From CALSMU01 sp965230225 (GTDB taxonomy: Bacteria > Bacteroidota > Bacteroidia > Flavobacteriales_D > Parvicellaceae), in NCBI GenBank assembly GCA_965230225.1, contig CBDDKM010000002.1:62001-126000 (forward strand): DNA of 64,000 nucleotides, read 5' to 3'. The translations under genes and the position numbers were made by a program. Under the pieces are notes generated by a model, which worked only from the letters and a program-made list of their open reading frames with translations, did no database searches and was not told where the DNA came from. This document shows positions 27,069 through 37,065 of the stretch, piece by piece; the first letter of the stretch is position 1, and the number at the start of each line of letters is the position of its first letter.

Positions 27069-29216
27069 ATGCTGACCCGACTATTAATTATACTATCACT
27101 TATAGCGATAGGAGTTTCTTCTAAAGCTCAACACCATGATACATTGTGTAAAACAATGTACCAGCACATTGCTGTAAAAGAGTACAATGAGGTCATTTCT
27201 ATGATTAACGATGGTGCTCCTTGCGAATGTTACGACAGCTATCGCTACAAAAGAAGTGCACCCAAGTTTTGGTTCCCAGGTTGGTTAATAGCCACTGTAG
27301 CACATTCCTTCTCTCGAGGTACATTAGTGGAATATTCCCTCACCTCCAAAACCATTCAACAGCCTGTTTCTCCTGAGAGAGATTCCTTGCTTATGCTACT
27401 CACTAAAAAGAATAGTAGATACAACTCCACCTCAGTAGATAATTACCTACGACTCTACCTTAAATCCGATCCCTACAACTCCAATCCAGAGTTATTTAAC
27501 ACCATGTATAAAAGGGCTACCTATACCCATAGAAAAGAATCTTACAATGCAGCTGTTTCGGTAAGACACAATGCATTTATTAAAAAATTCATCCCTACCG
27601 TAAACTGGAGAAAAGATGGGCTAATGGTCTTAAAGGCCACCATTAGCCACGACACAATAGCTCTATTGGATGAAATACTTGAGTCCAAAAAAGTATCTGT
27701 AAATGCCAAATACGGACATTCCTACAATACCCTTCTGCACGATCTAATTAACCCTCATCACCGAAGGAATGGTTTTACGGACCAACCGGATAAAATGGAG
27801 AAAGTATTGGCGGTTCTAAAAAAACATAAGTACAATTTTGACTTGACCAATGCAGATAGAGAAACACCATTACACCTTGCTATAAGCTGTGAAAGCAAAT
27901 TCCTATTTGACTGGTTACTTCAACAAAAAATAAATATTCATAGAACCAATGAAGCTGGTATGACTTACCTCCACCTTGCGGTTAAGAAAAATAATTACCA
28001 CATGGTACAGCAACTGATAGAACATGGTGTAAACATTAACAAAAAAGACCGTTATGGAGATAAAGCTGTTGATTATGCCTCCCAATACCAACCAAGAATA
28101 TTAAAAGAGCTGGGAGCTCCTTACGACACCATTCAGTACAACTCTCAATACTTGCTAAGAATGGCTTCTTTACCGGAAGTACCTGAAGTAGAAAAACCAT
28201 CAATAGAAAAGATAATAAGTGACAATGAATACTCTCAACATGTAATAACTAAAGTATATAAATCCAACGGGTACCAATCTTCGATAAACATTATATCCAG
28301 GGCTTTGGATTCCAGAAACCTGTACATGATCGATTTACTGCTGGATAAAGAAGATATTGTTCTTGAAGATAGAGTTGAGTGGGAACTGAAACAAGTTTAC
28401 AAAGAGGTATACTCTAACAACCAATATGGTCTATTAAGGAAGCTGATTAAAGTCTGCCCGGAATGTGCATCTGATCTGGCAGATAAAGTTTATAACTCTC
28501 TTGGGTATTATTACAAGTCCTATAGTTCAAGAAAGAGGCCCGCTTATCTGGATTCCAACATGAGTGTTTTGAACGACACCAGGTACTTACCATTTAAAGA
28601 CAGTAATGGGCTGTGGCATTACGGAGCTAATACCAATTACAAAAAAAATCATCTTACTTACGACTCCATTGTACCTTTTAATGAGGCAGGTTTCTCTCTA
28701 TTTAAGAAAAATGGAAGATGGGGGATACACGATATTAGCCTAAAGGAAGTATTGCAATACAAGTACGATGAGATTGTATACGTAAATAACTATGAGGGTT
28801 TTATGGGACCTCATTTCGTTTTTTTAGGGAAAAGTGGAAATCAAACCACCATTGTAGACATCGAAAAATTTATTTCTTACGATGTAGAGTTTGAAGCTCA
28901 ACTTCCACCCCACCATGAAATCGAAGAGTTTAAATTTGGTAAGCACCAAATGCTGCTAAAAACCAGGTACCTAAATGCAAAGGGATTAAGTATTATTAGA
29001 AGTAACTCGATAAAAGTGATCTACGAACCGGAATACAACGAAGTGGAACTACTTCCAAATTCCATAGTTGCCGTTAAACAATTAGACAAATGGAGTTTAC
29101 AGGAAGCCCGGTACTATACCAAACTTAAATTCAAGTGGCACGAATACCGTGTAACCAAAGATGATTTAATTGAGGTTAGAAAAGGTAAACGATGGAAACC
29201 TTACAAATACAAGTAA
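27069..29216 (+). CDS. Exported ankyrin-repeat and WG-repeat protein
   Basis: A 715-residue protein with a signal peptide ending near KAQ at residue 21. The N-terminal 240 residues have no family I recognise. Ankyrin repeats follow at about 255-370 (RETPLHLAISCESKFLFDWLL, then TYLHLAVKKNNYHMVQQLI and HGVNINKKDRYGDKAVDYA). Residues about 530-600 look like WG (KWG) repeats, with GFSLFKKNGRWGIHD. Both repeat types are protein-binding scaffolds, and the signal peptide places them outside the cytoplasm. It stands alone between an unrelated membrane gene and a convergent gene whose stop is one base away. Role unknown. Confidence 0.7.
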   Translation: MLTRLLIILSLIAIGVSSKAQHHDTLCKTMYQHIAVKEYNEVISMINDGAPCECYDSYRYKRSAPKFWFPGWLIATVAHSFSRGTLVEYSLTSKTIQQPVSPERDSLLMLLTKKNSRYNSTSVDNYLRLYLKSDPYNSNPELFNTMYKRATYTHRKESYNAAVSVRHNAFIKKFIPTVNWRKDGLMVLKATISHDTIALLDEILESKKVSVNAKYGHSYNTLLHDLINPHHRRNGFTDQPDKMEKVLAVLKKHKYNFDLTNADRETPLHLAISCESKFLFDWLLQQKINIHRTNEAGMTYLHLAVKKNNYHMVQQLIEHGVNINKKDRYGDKAVDYASQYQPRILKELGAPYDTIQYNSQYLLRMASLPEVPEVEKPSIEKIISDNEYSQHVITKVYKSNGYQSSINIISRALDSRNLYMIDLLLDKEDIVLEDRVEWELKQVYKEVYSNNQYGLLRKLIKVCPECASDLADKVYNSLGYYYKSYSSRKRPAYLDSNMSVLNDTRYLPFKDSNGLWHYGANTNYKKNHLTYDSIVPFNEAGFSLFKKNGRWGIHDISLKEVLQYKYDEIVYVNNYEGFMGPHFVFLGKSGNQTTIVDIEKFISYDVEFEAQLPPHHEIEEFKFGKHQMLLKTRYLNAKGLSIIRSNSIKVIYEPEYNEVELLPNSIVAVKQLDKWSLQEARYYTKLKFKWHEYRVTKDDLIEVRKGKRWKPYKYK

Positions 29217-29217
29217 T

Positions 29218-31332
29218 TTACTTACTCTCTAATTTGAATCCTTCACCAACTACCTTAAATGCAGTTCTACGGTTTTTCTGGTGAAGTTCCTCCTTTTTAG
29301 TATTGTTAGGCATGCTCTTGATGTACTCCGGTGTTAGCTGGATTTTTTTACCATCGGTACCAATAACAGGGTCTTTATTCTCGTCTACTAAAAATGCTGG
29401 CGATGACTCACCAAACCCTTTAGACATTAATCGCTCCTTAGCAATACCTTTTCCAATTAGATAATCCACACAAGATTGGGCTCTTCTTTCCGATAATCCT
29501 AGGTTATATAGGTCATCTCCACGAGCATCGGTGTGCGAATTTATTTGTACTACCAAGTTATCATTCAGGTTTAAGAATTCCACCAACTCATCCAGAATTT
29601 CTTCTGATTTCTTTCTTAGTTTATGAGAATCAAAATCGTATTCAATACCTGGAATTTCGATCTCTTCCTTAGGTATATTTCTCAAAAAGAAATCCTGAGT
29701 TATAAAAGTTGTTTCAGTTATACCACGTGTATTTGCACTGGCCGCATCGGCAAAATAAGATGGCTTAGTTGCCTTAATAAAGGTTTCAATGTCTTGAGAT
29801 AATTCTGTTTCGTAGAATCCTTCTTCATCAGCGGTTACTTCAAATGGTTCAAACTGAAACTCAACATCTTTAAATGTAATCGTTGCATTAGGGATGATAT
29901 CATCGGTTTTAGCGTCATAAACATACCCTTCAATGTAGATGTGAATCGGTTCATTTTGCACCTCGTAGATATCGTAACAATGTCCTGTTGGGCAATCTTC
30001 TCTATCACTTGAGAAATAGCCTTTCTTAAGGTATTTATCCCAAATCATGTAAGCATCATCCTTACTCGAGTTAATTGGCATCCCCATGTTTACAGGAGCA
30101 GAATAGTATTCGCTATCTCTGTTAAATGCACTTTTAAAAATATCCAACCCTCCTATGGATTTATGTCCGTTAGAACTAAAGAATAAAGTAGACGTTGTTT
30201 CGTGAAAGAAAGGGGTTACTTCATCGTATTTAGAGTTTACCGCCGGTCCTAGGTTTTCCGCTTCTCCCATAGGCTTTCCAAATGCATCAATTTGCACCTT
30301 CCAGATGTCCATTCCTCCATGACCTCCAGGTCTGTTACTAGAGAAATAAAGCGTTGATCCATCCAAAGTAACAAATGGGTTAATGCTTTTATGACCAGGG
30401 TAATTCACCACAGAATCCAGAGGGTAAGATTCGAAAAACTTCAAATCAATCATTCTGGCTAAATAGATTTTTTGCTCTCTGCTGTCTGCTCCACTCCATC
30501 TGGTAAAGAACATTACATCGTTATTATTAAAACATCCTGATGCATCGTGTTTTGCAGAGTTAAGCGGACGACCAAAGTTATGAGGTTGTCCCCAGGTAGC
30601 TGAATCTATTTTTTCCGTCCAGTACAAGTCCAATAGAAACTCAGACTGTTGTTCTACCGGATCAAAAATCACCCCACCTTTTCTGGCAGAAGTAAATAAT
30701 AGTTTTTCTTCGCTTCCCCACCACATTGGTGCAAAAGCTGCAGTTCCACTATTGAAAACAGAATCTGCCATTGTCACCACTACTTCTTCCTTACGATTTT
30801 CAGGATTCATCGCGTAGTAGCATCCAGACATGTTCCACTGACTTAGCTTAAGCAACGAATCAGTATGATTTTCCTGCTTTACATAATCTTCAAAAATTGC
30901 TAATGCTTCTTTGTGCTTTTCTACATTCATTAAAGCAACTCCATAGAAGTATTTATCATCCTGAAATGCTCCAGACTCCGAAGACAGTTTAAAATGATCT
31001 ACAGCATGATTATAGTCGCTGGTGTAGTAATAACACATAGCCACCTGATGATGTAAGTAGTCTTTTAATAAAATAGTAGAGCTATCTATTTGAATTTCTT
31101 TGTTCTTCAATTTTTGGTTGGTTACCGCTACCTCATAAGGCATTACTCTGGTGGATAGAATTAACGAATCGTCCAGTGTTTTTAGGTAATACTTTAGGGC
31201 TGAGGGGTAATCTTCCAAAGCATAATAATCGTCTCCATTATGCAACCACTCCACTTTTGACTGACCGAAGGCACCGGTAGTGATCAGCACCATCAACAAA
31301 ACAACATATTTCCTCATCGAATTCAGTGTCAT
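29218..31332 (-). CDS. PorE-like protein: TPR, PD40 propeller, carboxypeptidase-regulatory and OmpA domains
   Basis: A 704-residue exported protein with four parts: TPR-like repeats at about 25-180, a WD40-like PD40 beta-propeller at about 195-450 (LLFTSARKGG, LYFSSNRPGGHGGMDIW, LFFSSNGHKSIGGLDIF), a carboxypeptidase-regulatory-like domain at about 455-540, and an OmpA C-terminal peptidoglycan-binding domain at about 560-704 (INSHTDARGDDLYN, LSERRAQSCVDYL). This order is that of PorE, a T9SS component in Porphyromonas that binds peptidoglycan. It is the last gene of a five-gene minus-strand operon with two adhesins and two PorP/SprF proteins, nine bases after the previous gene. The ATG at 31317 (MRKYVVLL) is an equally good start and makes a cleaner signal peptide. 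Confidence 0.85.
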   Translation of the reverse strand: MTLNSMRKYVVLLMVLITTGAFGQSKVEWLHNGDDYYALEDYPSALKYYLKTLDDSLILSTRVMPYEVAVTNQKLKNKEIQIDSSTILLKDYLHHQVAMCYYYTSDYNHAVDHFKLSSESGAFQDDKYFYGVALMNVEKHKEALAIFEDYVKQENHTDSLLKLSQWNMSGCYYAMNPENRKEEVVVTMADSVFNSGTAAFAPMWWGSEEKLLFTSARKGGVIFDPVEQQSEFLLDLYWTEKIDSATWGQPHNFGRPLNSAKHDASGCFNNNDVMFFTRWSGADSREQKIYLARMIDLKFFESYPLDSVVNYPGHKSINPFVTLDGSTLYFSSNRPGGHGGMDIWKVQIDAFGKPMGEAENLGPAVNSKYDEVTPFFHETTSTLFFSSNGHKSIGGLDIFKSAFNRDSEYYSAPVNMGMPINSSKDDAYMIWDKYLKKGYFSSDREDCPTGHCYDIYEVQNEPIHIYIEGYVYDAKTDDIIPNATITFKDVEFQFEPFEVTADEEGFYETELSQDIETFIKATKPSYFADAASANTRGITETTFITQDFFLRNIPKEEIEIPGIEYDFDSHKLRKKSEEILDELVEFLNLNDNLVVQINSHTDARGDDLYNLGLSERRAQSCVDYLIGKGIAKERLMSKGFGESSPAFLVDENKDPVIGTDGKKIQLTPEYIKSMPNNTKKEELHQKNRRTAFKVVGEGFKLESK

Positions 31333-31341
31333 TGGTTTAGT

Positions 31342-32331
31342 TTATAGCCTTGGGCAAATTTTCTTTCTTCTAGGTTCCACTTTATACATCATGTAGGTAA
31401 AAGATAGCTCAAACCCTCCTCTACCTGTTGATACCGGAGCTAAGGATGATGTATTAATATCGTAACCAACTTTAGCAATGTATTTCTCTTTTCTGGCTCC
31501 GATGGAGAAGATCATCGCATCTCTATTTCTATACACCAATCCGGAAAGTAAATACAACTCTGCCGAGCGCATATAGAATCCTGCATCAAGCGCATAAGTT
31601 TGTTCTCTAAAGTTCTCCTGCATCATTACAAGCACTTTAGGCAACACGTATATTCCTTCGGTAATGTTTACTCTTACCCCTGTGTGCAAGTAGTACCTCA
31701 TTGGAAGATTATTGTTGGCTTCAAAAAACGACTCTTTAGGCTCTAACAAATTGAAAACTGAGAACCCTACAAATGGGTTTAACAAGCTTTGCTGACGAGA
31801 GTAATAGTACATCAGCCCAGCATTAATGTTTGGTAATATGAATGACTGTCCTCCGAAAGATTCTCCCGGGTCAACCGTATTGTCAAATCCACCTCCATTT
31901 GTGGTGGTATATTGATTATCGAAAGTGTGCAATTGATACTCAACAGATTTTTGAGTTAAACCTCCCTGAATACCCATCGATAAATTATGGAACTTATCAG
32001 CATCCAAAGGGGTGGTATAGGCAGCAGAAAATGTTCCCTGTAATGCTCTATAGTTCCCAATACCTGCTTTGAAGTTTATGATCTGACCTCCAAATCCCCA
32101 TTTCTTGTATGGCATATCGAAACTCACTAACGACGTAGTATAAGGCTTAAAATTAACCGACTTCCATTGTGTTCTGTATTGAGTATGCAACCTCCAGTCA
32201 CCCTCAAACACCCCAGTCATGGAAGGGTTCAAAAACAGCGGAGAAGAATCGTACATGGAAAGGTGAAAGTCCTGAGATTGAACACTTCCCAATGTCATTC
32301 CAAAAAATAATATGGTAAAAAGCTTTTTCAT
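31342..32331 (-). CDS. PorP/SprF family outer-membrane protein
   Basis: A 329-residue protein with a signal peptide (cleavage near residue 19) and the family opening FHLSMYDSSPLFLNPSMTG followed by WRLHTQYRTQWKSV. The rest is a predicted beta-barrel of alternating residues. It starts two bases after the stop of the adhesin at 32334 and precedes the PorE-like gene by nine bases, so it is likely the export or anchoring partner of that adhesin. It differs clearly from the other PorP/SprF copies at 6030 and 36087, which fits specialisation for different substrates. Confidence 0.9.
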   Translation of the reverse strand: MKKLFTILFFGMTLGSVQSQDFHLSMYDSSPLFLNPSMTGVFEGDWRLHTQYRTQWKSVNFKPYTTSLVSFDMPYKKWGFGGQIINFKAGIGNYRALQGTFSAAYTTPLDADKFHNLSMGIQGGLTQKSVEYQLHTFDNQYTTTNGGGFDNTVDPGESFGGQSFILPNINAGLMYYYSRQQSLLNPFVGFSVFNLLEPKESFFEANNNLPMRYYLHTGVRVNITEGIYVLPKVLVMMQENFREQTYALDAGFYMRSAELYLLSGLVYRNRDAMIFSIGARKEKYIAKVGYDINTSSLAPVSTGRGGFELSFTYMMYKVEPRRKKICPRL

Positions 32332-32333
32332 GT

Positions 32334-35300
32334 CTATCTCATTAAGGTTACATCACCAGATTTACTAACTATTCTACCTCCTATCACTTCCACCTGGAAG
32401 GTCCAGGTATATACTCCAAGAGGAGCTTCAGTTCCTTTATAGGTTCCGTCCCATCCAACATCGGGATCATCTGATTCAAAAATCAGCTCTCCCCAGTTGT
32501 TATATATCTTAAGATTGGCTGCATTAAATGGCCCTCCTCTAATAATGAACTCATCGTTTTCACCATCTCCATTAGGAGTAAATGCCGAAGGAAGAACCGG
32601 TAAAAGAGCAATGGTTAGGTCCACTTGAGCGGTATCGATACACCCATCAATATCTGTAACAGTTAGGGTTACTGTATAATCACCCCCATCTGCATAATTA
32701 TGAATTTCGTTTTGTTGGTTCCCTCCGGATTCATCTCCAAAGTCCCAGTACCAATTGGTTAACTGGTTTCCAGTAGATTGATCGGTGTAAAACACATCTT
32801 CTAACGCTAAAGCCGGGTTAGGTGTAACTGACAATCCTGCATTAGGTCCAGGAAGTACATTAACAACATTAGTTACTGTTCCTACACATCCTTGATCGGA
32901 TGTTACCTGAAGGGTAACCGAAACACCACCCGAAGTTAAGAATGAATAACTTGGGTCCTGATCTGTTGATGAACCTTCTCCATTATTAAAGTCATAATCC
33001 CATGCAACGATACTTCCGCTAGCAACAAAAGATTGATCCTCAAAATCAGTTGGCAAGTTTAAACAAGCTATTCCATTAGTAAATTGAGCAATTGGGTTAG
33101 GGTGAACAGTTACTGTATACTCCGTTGTATCATAACATCCATTGGTAGAACCTGCAATTAGTGATGTAGTGTAAGTACCACTTGCCTGGAATAGGTGAGA
33201 TGGATTCTGCGAAATAGAAGAAGTGAAATCTCCAAAATCATAAGTCCATGAATTGATGGTTCCATCAGAAGTGGTAGACAAATCCGTAAATGTTGTATTC
33301 TGTCCATCGCATGATTCTGTAAACGTGAAGTCAGCTACCGGAGAATCTTTAAATGTAACCTCCAATGTATCGTTGGTAGGAATACACCCGTAATCTCCCG
33401 ATGACGTTAAAATCAAATTAACTCCTCCATTAGCTACATCCAGAGCAGATGGGAAATAGAAGGTTGACAGTATAGCTGTACTTGGGTTAAATACACCTGT
33501 ACCTGTAGAAGACCAGCTCACTGTTGAATTTGCTCCTCCAACAGCTCCATTTAATTCTATCGGCTCGTTATTACAGAACGCCTGATCCAATCCAGCATTA
33601 ACCGATGGAGGGTCGATAAATGTGATTCTAAGTGAGTCTTGTTCTACCGGACAAATACCTCCAGTAGTGGATAAGAAAATATCTATAAATCCACTTGTAG
33701 TATCCAATGGACTCATATTATAAGTAGTATTTAATGATCCAGGAGCCACAATAGATCCTGCTCCATTTACTACCCAGTTTGTAGAGAACCCAGTTGTTAC
33801 GGTACCAGTTAAATTAATGGCAGACAAATTAGAACACAACGAATCCGAAGTGGTTATTAGAACTTCCGGCTTATCTATAATGGTTACCACCAAACTATCC
33901 TGAACAGCTAAACAATTAGCATTTGATGTAGAAGTTAACGTAAGTGTAACTGTACCTGAAGCAGTATCTGCACTACTTACTAAATAATCTGTTGTTAACT
34001 GGTTTCCTGACGGGCTAAAAGCTCCAGAACCTGTTGTACTCCAAATTCCAGTTGTGGTAACACCTGTAATACTTCCTACTAAATTTACATCAGGATCGCT
34101 TGAACAAACCACCTGATCTGGTCCGGCGATAACCGTAGCTGGATCAGTGAAGTAGATCACAACTGTATCCTCATCGTTTGGACAAGAATTTAAACTTCCG
34201 GCCGATGTAATAAATAAAGCGACACTATCCGCAGCTAAATCTGCAGGAGATGGTGTATAAAATGTACTTAAACTTCCTGAGTTACCAAAAGCCCCTCCAT
34301 TACCACCAGACCATGAAGCACCAGCAGCGTAGGATAAAGTTCCATTTATAGGTACATTACCCACATTGTTTTTACAATAAGTATCATCTGGACCAGCTGT
34401 AACCACCGGGGATTGAATAAAATCAACCACCATGGTATCGTAAACAGGGTCACAATTTCCAGTTGATCCCAACACAAAAGTTAAACTTCCCTGGCTGTAG
34501 TCACTAGCACTAGGGGCGTAAGTGGTAACCAGATTGGTTGGCGTGTTTAATGTTCCTGTACCATTTAAAACCGACCAAACACCGGTTGTTGCTCCACCAG
34601 TAACACTTCCATTTAGGTTAACCACAGGCTCTCCATTACACAAGGTGGTATCGTTTCCTGCTTTGGTATACACTCTTCTGATAAACGAAGACATGTAGTG
34701 ATACAAACATCCCCCTGTTGCCGATCCATTGATTATTCCCAACGAAAATAGGTCTGTTGAGTTAGTAATAGAACTAGCTGTTCCAACTGGTACGTCAGTG
34801 GTATTAAAGCTTATCTGTGCTCCTACCCATGCTCCCCCAGTTCCAGGAACCGGGTTAAACATTCCTGCGGTAACCAAAGTGGTACTTCCATTCAAAGTAA
34901 AATTCCCTTCAGACCCTGCTGGACAAAGAATATTCAATAAGAAACTAACCGGAGTTGAACGAGAGAAATTAACCTCATTCGATCCTGCACAGTTCAGTGG
35001 AGGAAGAATTGCCTCTCCCATTTCACATCCATACCCAGACATGTGCCATACATATACTGGTTTATCTGAATTGATATACGTTAACGCCTCAGTTAAACTA
35101 TACTGATAAGTATCTCCTTGATTTAAGATGGTATTAGTTACGGTAATTCCGTTGTCGATACTAACGGATGTAAAGTTTTCGGTTGCAACGATAAATGCAG
35201 ATTCGTTAGAGCCTGGATTCAAAAATCCAAGGTTCACGATGTATTCGTTTCCAACTACATCAGTTGGTACAATTTGATCTCCCATTAAATCGTAACATCC

Positions 35301-36062
35301 ACCTCCTCCAGAAGGGTTTACAGAATCGTCCGATACCGTAACAGCTACTTTTTTATCAGATACTACCACTGTACCGGAAAGGTTGTTCCCTAATACCGAT
35401 GTAGCCTGAGTTACATTTTGTCCGGTCCAGGTATTCCCTGCCTTGGGCAAGAACACCGAAAAGGTAACATTGGCCGGATGCCCAACAATAGGACATCGGG
35501 GGGTTATATAAAGCGTTGTACTATCTTCTGCTGCAACTACATTAAATTGTTGATACGGCTGAGTAATGGTTCCGTCTCCATTAAAATCTCCTGGTAGTGT
35601 TTTGGTATCCCAAAGAGTTTGGAACGGTAATATGAACTCTGTTCCCAATCCATTCTGCCCTTTTAACGAATAAGTTTCCGGGTTATTAGAGCTTGGTCCT
35701 CTGGTTACCACATCGTATACAACAGTAATTGGAAAATCCGAAGAGATTTTAAACCCATGGGTGTGCACCAAATCTGCCGGCTTACACTCTAACGAGTCCA
35801 TCATAAAATGTACCCACTTCGAAAACTGAGTATTAGGACCAATATTAATTAGGGTATCGTAAGTCGACGAAGGTTGTTGAATTCTAACGGTGGTGGGGTT
35901 ATTAAAGGTAGCTATGTGGAATGCAATCGGATCACGGTGATCGTGATCTGGAGTTACCCATGGTGCTGCAAACCAAAACGTGGTGTCTACCTGTGCTTTA
36001 GACTCTTGTAATCCGAGAGACATTAAGCCCACAACCAGAAATATGTATTTAAGTAGTTTCAT
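32334..36062 (-). CDS. T9SS adhesin: IgGFc-binding-like N-terminus, PKD domains, CHU_C tail
   Basis: A 1242-residue secreted protein. Residues 1-24 are a signal peptide. Residues about 25-460 match the IgGFc-binding N-terminal domain type (DTTFWFAAPWV, later VYVWHMSGYGCEMG). Residues about 465-925 hold five or so repeats of about 90 residues starting AGPDxxxC or AGxD and containing TGVWS-like cores. Three PKD domains follow (NSWTYDFGD, AWDYDFNNG, NWYWDFGDE). The last 85 residues are a CHU_C type B domain (TPNGDGENDEF, YNNWGELIF, WDGTYKG). It is 24 bases downstream of one PorP/SprF gene and two bases upstream of another. A paralogue with the same plan is at 37066. Confidence 0.88.
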   Translation of the reverse strand: MKLLKYIFLVVGLMSLGLQESKAQVDTTFWFAAPWVTPDHDHRDPIAFHIATFNNPTTVRIQQPSSTYDTLINIGPNTQFSKWVHFMMDSLECKPADLVHTHGFKISSDFPITVVYDVVTRGPSSNNPETYSLKGQNGLGTEFILPFQTLWDTKTLPGDFNGDGTITQPYQQFNVVAAEDSTTLYITPRCPIVGHPANVTFSVFLPKAGNTWTGQNVTQATSVLGNNLSGTVVVSDKKVAVTVSDDSVNPSGGGGCYDLMGDQIVPTDVVGNEYIVNLGFLNPGSNESAFIVATENFTSVSIDNGITVTNTILNQGDTYQYSLTEALTYINSDKPVYVWHMSGYGCEMGEAILPPLNCAGSNEVNFSRSTPVSFLLNILCPAGSEGNFTLNGSTTLVTAGMFNPVPGTGGAWVGAQISFNTTDVPVGTASSITNSTDLFSLGIINGSATGGCLYHYMSSFIRRVYTKAGNDTTLCNGEPVVNLNGSVTGGATTGVWSVLNGTGTLNTPTNLVTTYAPSASDYSQGSLTFVLGSTGNCDPVYDTMVVDFIQSPVVTAGPDDTYCKNNVGNVPINGTLSYAAGASWSGGNGGAFGNSGSLSTFYTPSPADLAADSVALFITSAGSLNSCPNDEDTVVIYFTDPATVIAGPDQVVCSSDPDVNLVGSITGVTTTGIWSTTGSGAFSPSGNQLTTDYLVSSADTASGTVTLTLTSTSNANCLAVQDSLVVTIIDKPEVLITTSDSLCSNLSAINLTGTVTTGFSTNWVVNGAGSIVAPGSLNTTYNMSPLDTTSGFIDIFLSTTGGICPVEQDSLRITFIDPPSVNAGLDQAFCNNEPIELNGAVGGANSTVSWSSTGTGVFNPSTAILSTFYFPSALDVANGGVNLILTSSGDYGCIPTNDTLEVTFKDSPVADFTFTESCDGQNTTFTDLSTTSDGTINSWTYDFGDFTSSISQNPSHLFQASGTYTTSLIAGSTNGCYDTTEYTVTVHPNPIAQFTNGIACLNLPTDFEDQSFVASGSIVAWDYDFNNGEGSSTDQDPSYSFLTSGGVSVTLQVTSDQGCVGTVTNVVNVLPGPNAGLSVTPNPALALEDVFYTDQSTGNQLTNWYWDFGDESGGNQQNEIHNYADGGDYTVTLTVTDIDGCIDTAQVDLTIALLPVLPSAFTPNGDGENDEFIIRGGPFNAANLKIYNNWGELIFESDDPDVGWDGTYKGTEAPLGVYTWTFQVEVIGGRIVSKSGDVTLMR

Positions 36063-36086
36063 GTTTTTTTCTGTTTCGTTAGCCTA

Positions 36087-37064
36087 TCACTTCTCCTCTT
36101 TCTTCTTTTCTTTCATTCTTTTTTGCATCTCTTCCATAATGCTGTTGTTCAGCTTATCATCCTGATCGTCGAGGGTTGGTCGATCTGGTGTTATGTTGAA
36201 AGAGAGTACTATTTCGTGAGATCCAGATTGATATTGCCTAATTCCTGAAATAGAATAGTCGTAACCGTATCCAATATCCAATCGATCCATCAATTTATAT
36301 CCTAAACAGATACCTGCCGCATCTTGCGAACGGTAAGTTAAACCAGCCCAGTATTTACCTTGATAGGTTGCCTTTATCATTCCGGTAAATTGCATTGGTA
36401 CCGGAGAAGCATATTTTAGCATTAAACTTGGTTGAATTACCAAATCCTTGCTTTCCAGATTAAAGTTATATCCACCAATCATGGTAAAGTGTTTAGACAA
36501 GCTTGAGTTATAAGGGGTTAATGTGAAATTCTGACCTAATAGGTGCTGAATGGACCCCATTACAAAGAACTTTTCTGAGTATAAATTGAATCCGGAATGA
36601 AGATCAATAGCATTGGCGGAAAGAATGTTTCCAGTTAATACATCATCTCCCTGATCTGCTAGTTGAGCATCGTATAACTTTACTCTGTATTGAAGGAATC
36701 CCGGTTGAACTCCAAAACCTAATTTTATATCGTCGTTCAACTTAAAGTGATGTGCATAGTTTAGGTAAAAACCAGTGTTTTGAGTTAAACCTGTTTTATC
36801 AGAAATAACAGATATTCCATACCCCATTACTCCTTCATTTTTAATGGACCCATAAACACTTCCTAACAATGTTTCAGGAGCATTTTCAAATCCTGCCCAT
36901 TGGTTTCTATACGCCATATTAGCCATAGTAACTTTCTTACTTCCGGCAATGGCAGGGTTGTAATAGTAGTCGCTCATCAGGAAGTTCGACATAACAGCTT
37001 GTTGTTGCCCCACTCCTGCTTTAGCAACCACAATCAAAATCAATATTTTAATGTATTTATTCAT
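36087..37064 (-). CDS. PorP/SprF family outer-membrane protein with charged C-terminal extension
   Basis: A 325-residue protein with a signal peptide (MNKYIKILILIVVAKAGVG) and the family opening NFLMSDYYYNPAIAGS followed by YRNQWAGFENAPET, which is the most SprF-like of the three copies here. It starts one base after the stop of the adhesin at 37066, so the pair is translationally close. The final 30 residues (from about PDRPTLDDQ) are highly charged and end in a lysine/glutamate-rich run. This tail is absent from the other two copies and would project from the barrel. Confidence 0.9.
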   Translation of the reverse strand: MNKYIKILILIVVAKAGVGQQQAVMSNFLMSDYYYNPAIAGSKKVTMANMAYRNQWAGFENAPETLLGSVYGSIKNEGVMGYGISVISDKTGLTQNTGFYLNYAHHFKLNDDIKLGFGVQPGFLQYRVKLYDAQLADQGDDVLTGNILSANAIDLHSGFNLYSEKFFVMGSIQHLLGQNFTLTPYNSSLSKHFTMIGGYNFNLESKDLVIQPSLMLKYASPVPMQFTGMIKATYQGKYWAGLTYRSQDAAGICLGYKLMDRLDIGYGYDYSISGIRQYQSGSHEIVLSFNITPDRPTLDDQDDKLNNSIMEEMQKRMKEKKKEEK

Positions 37065-37065
37065 G

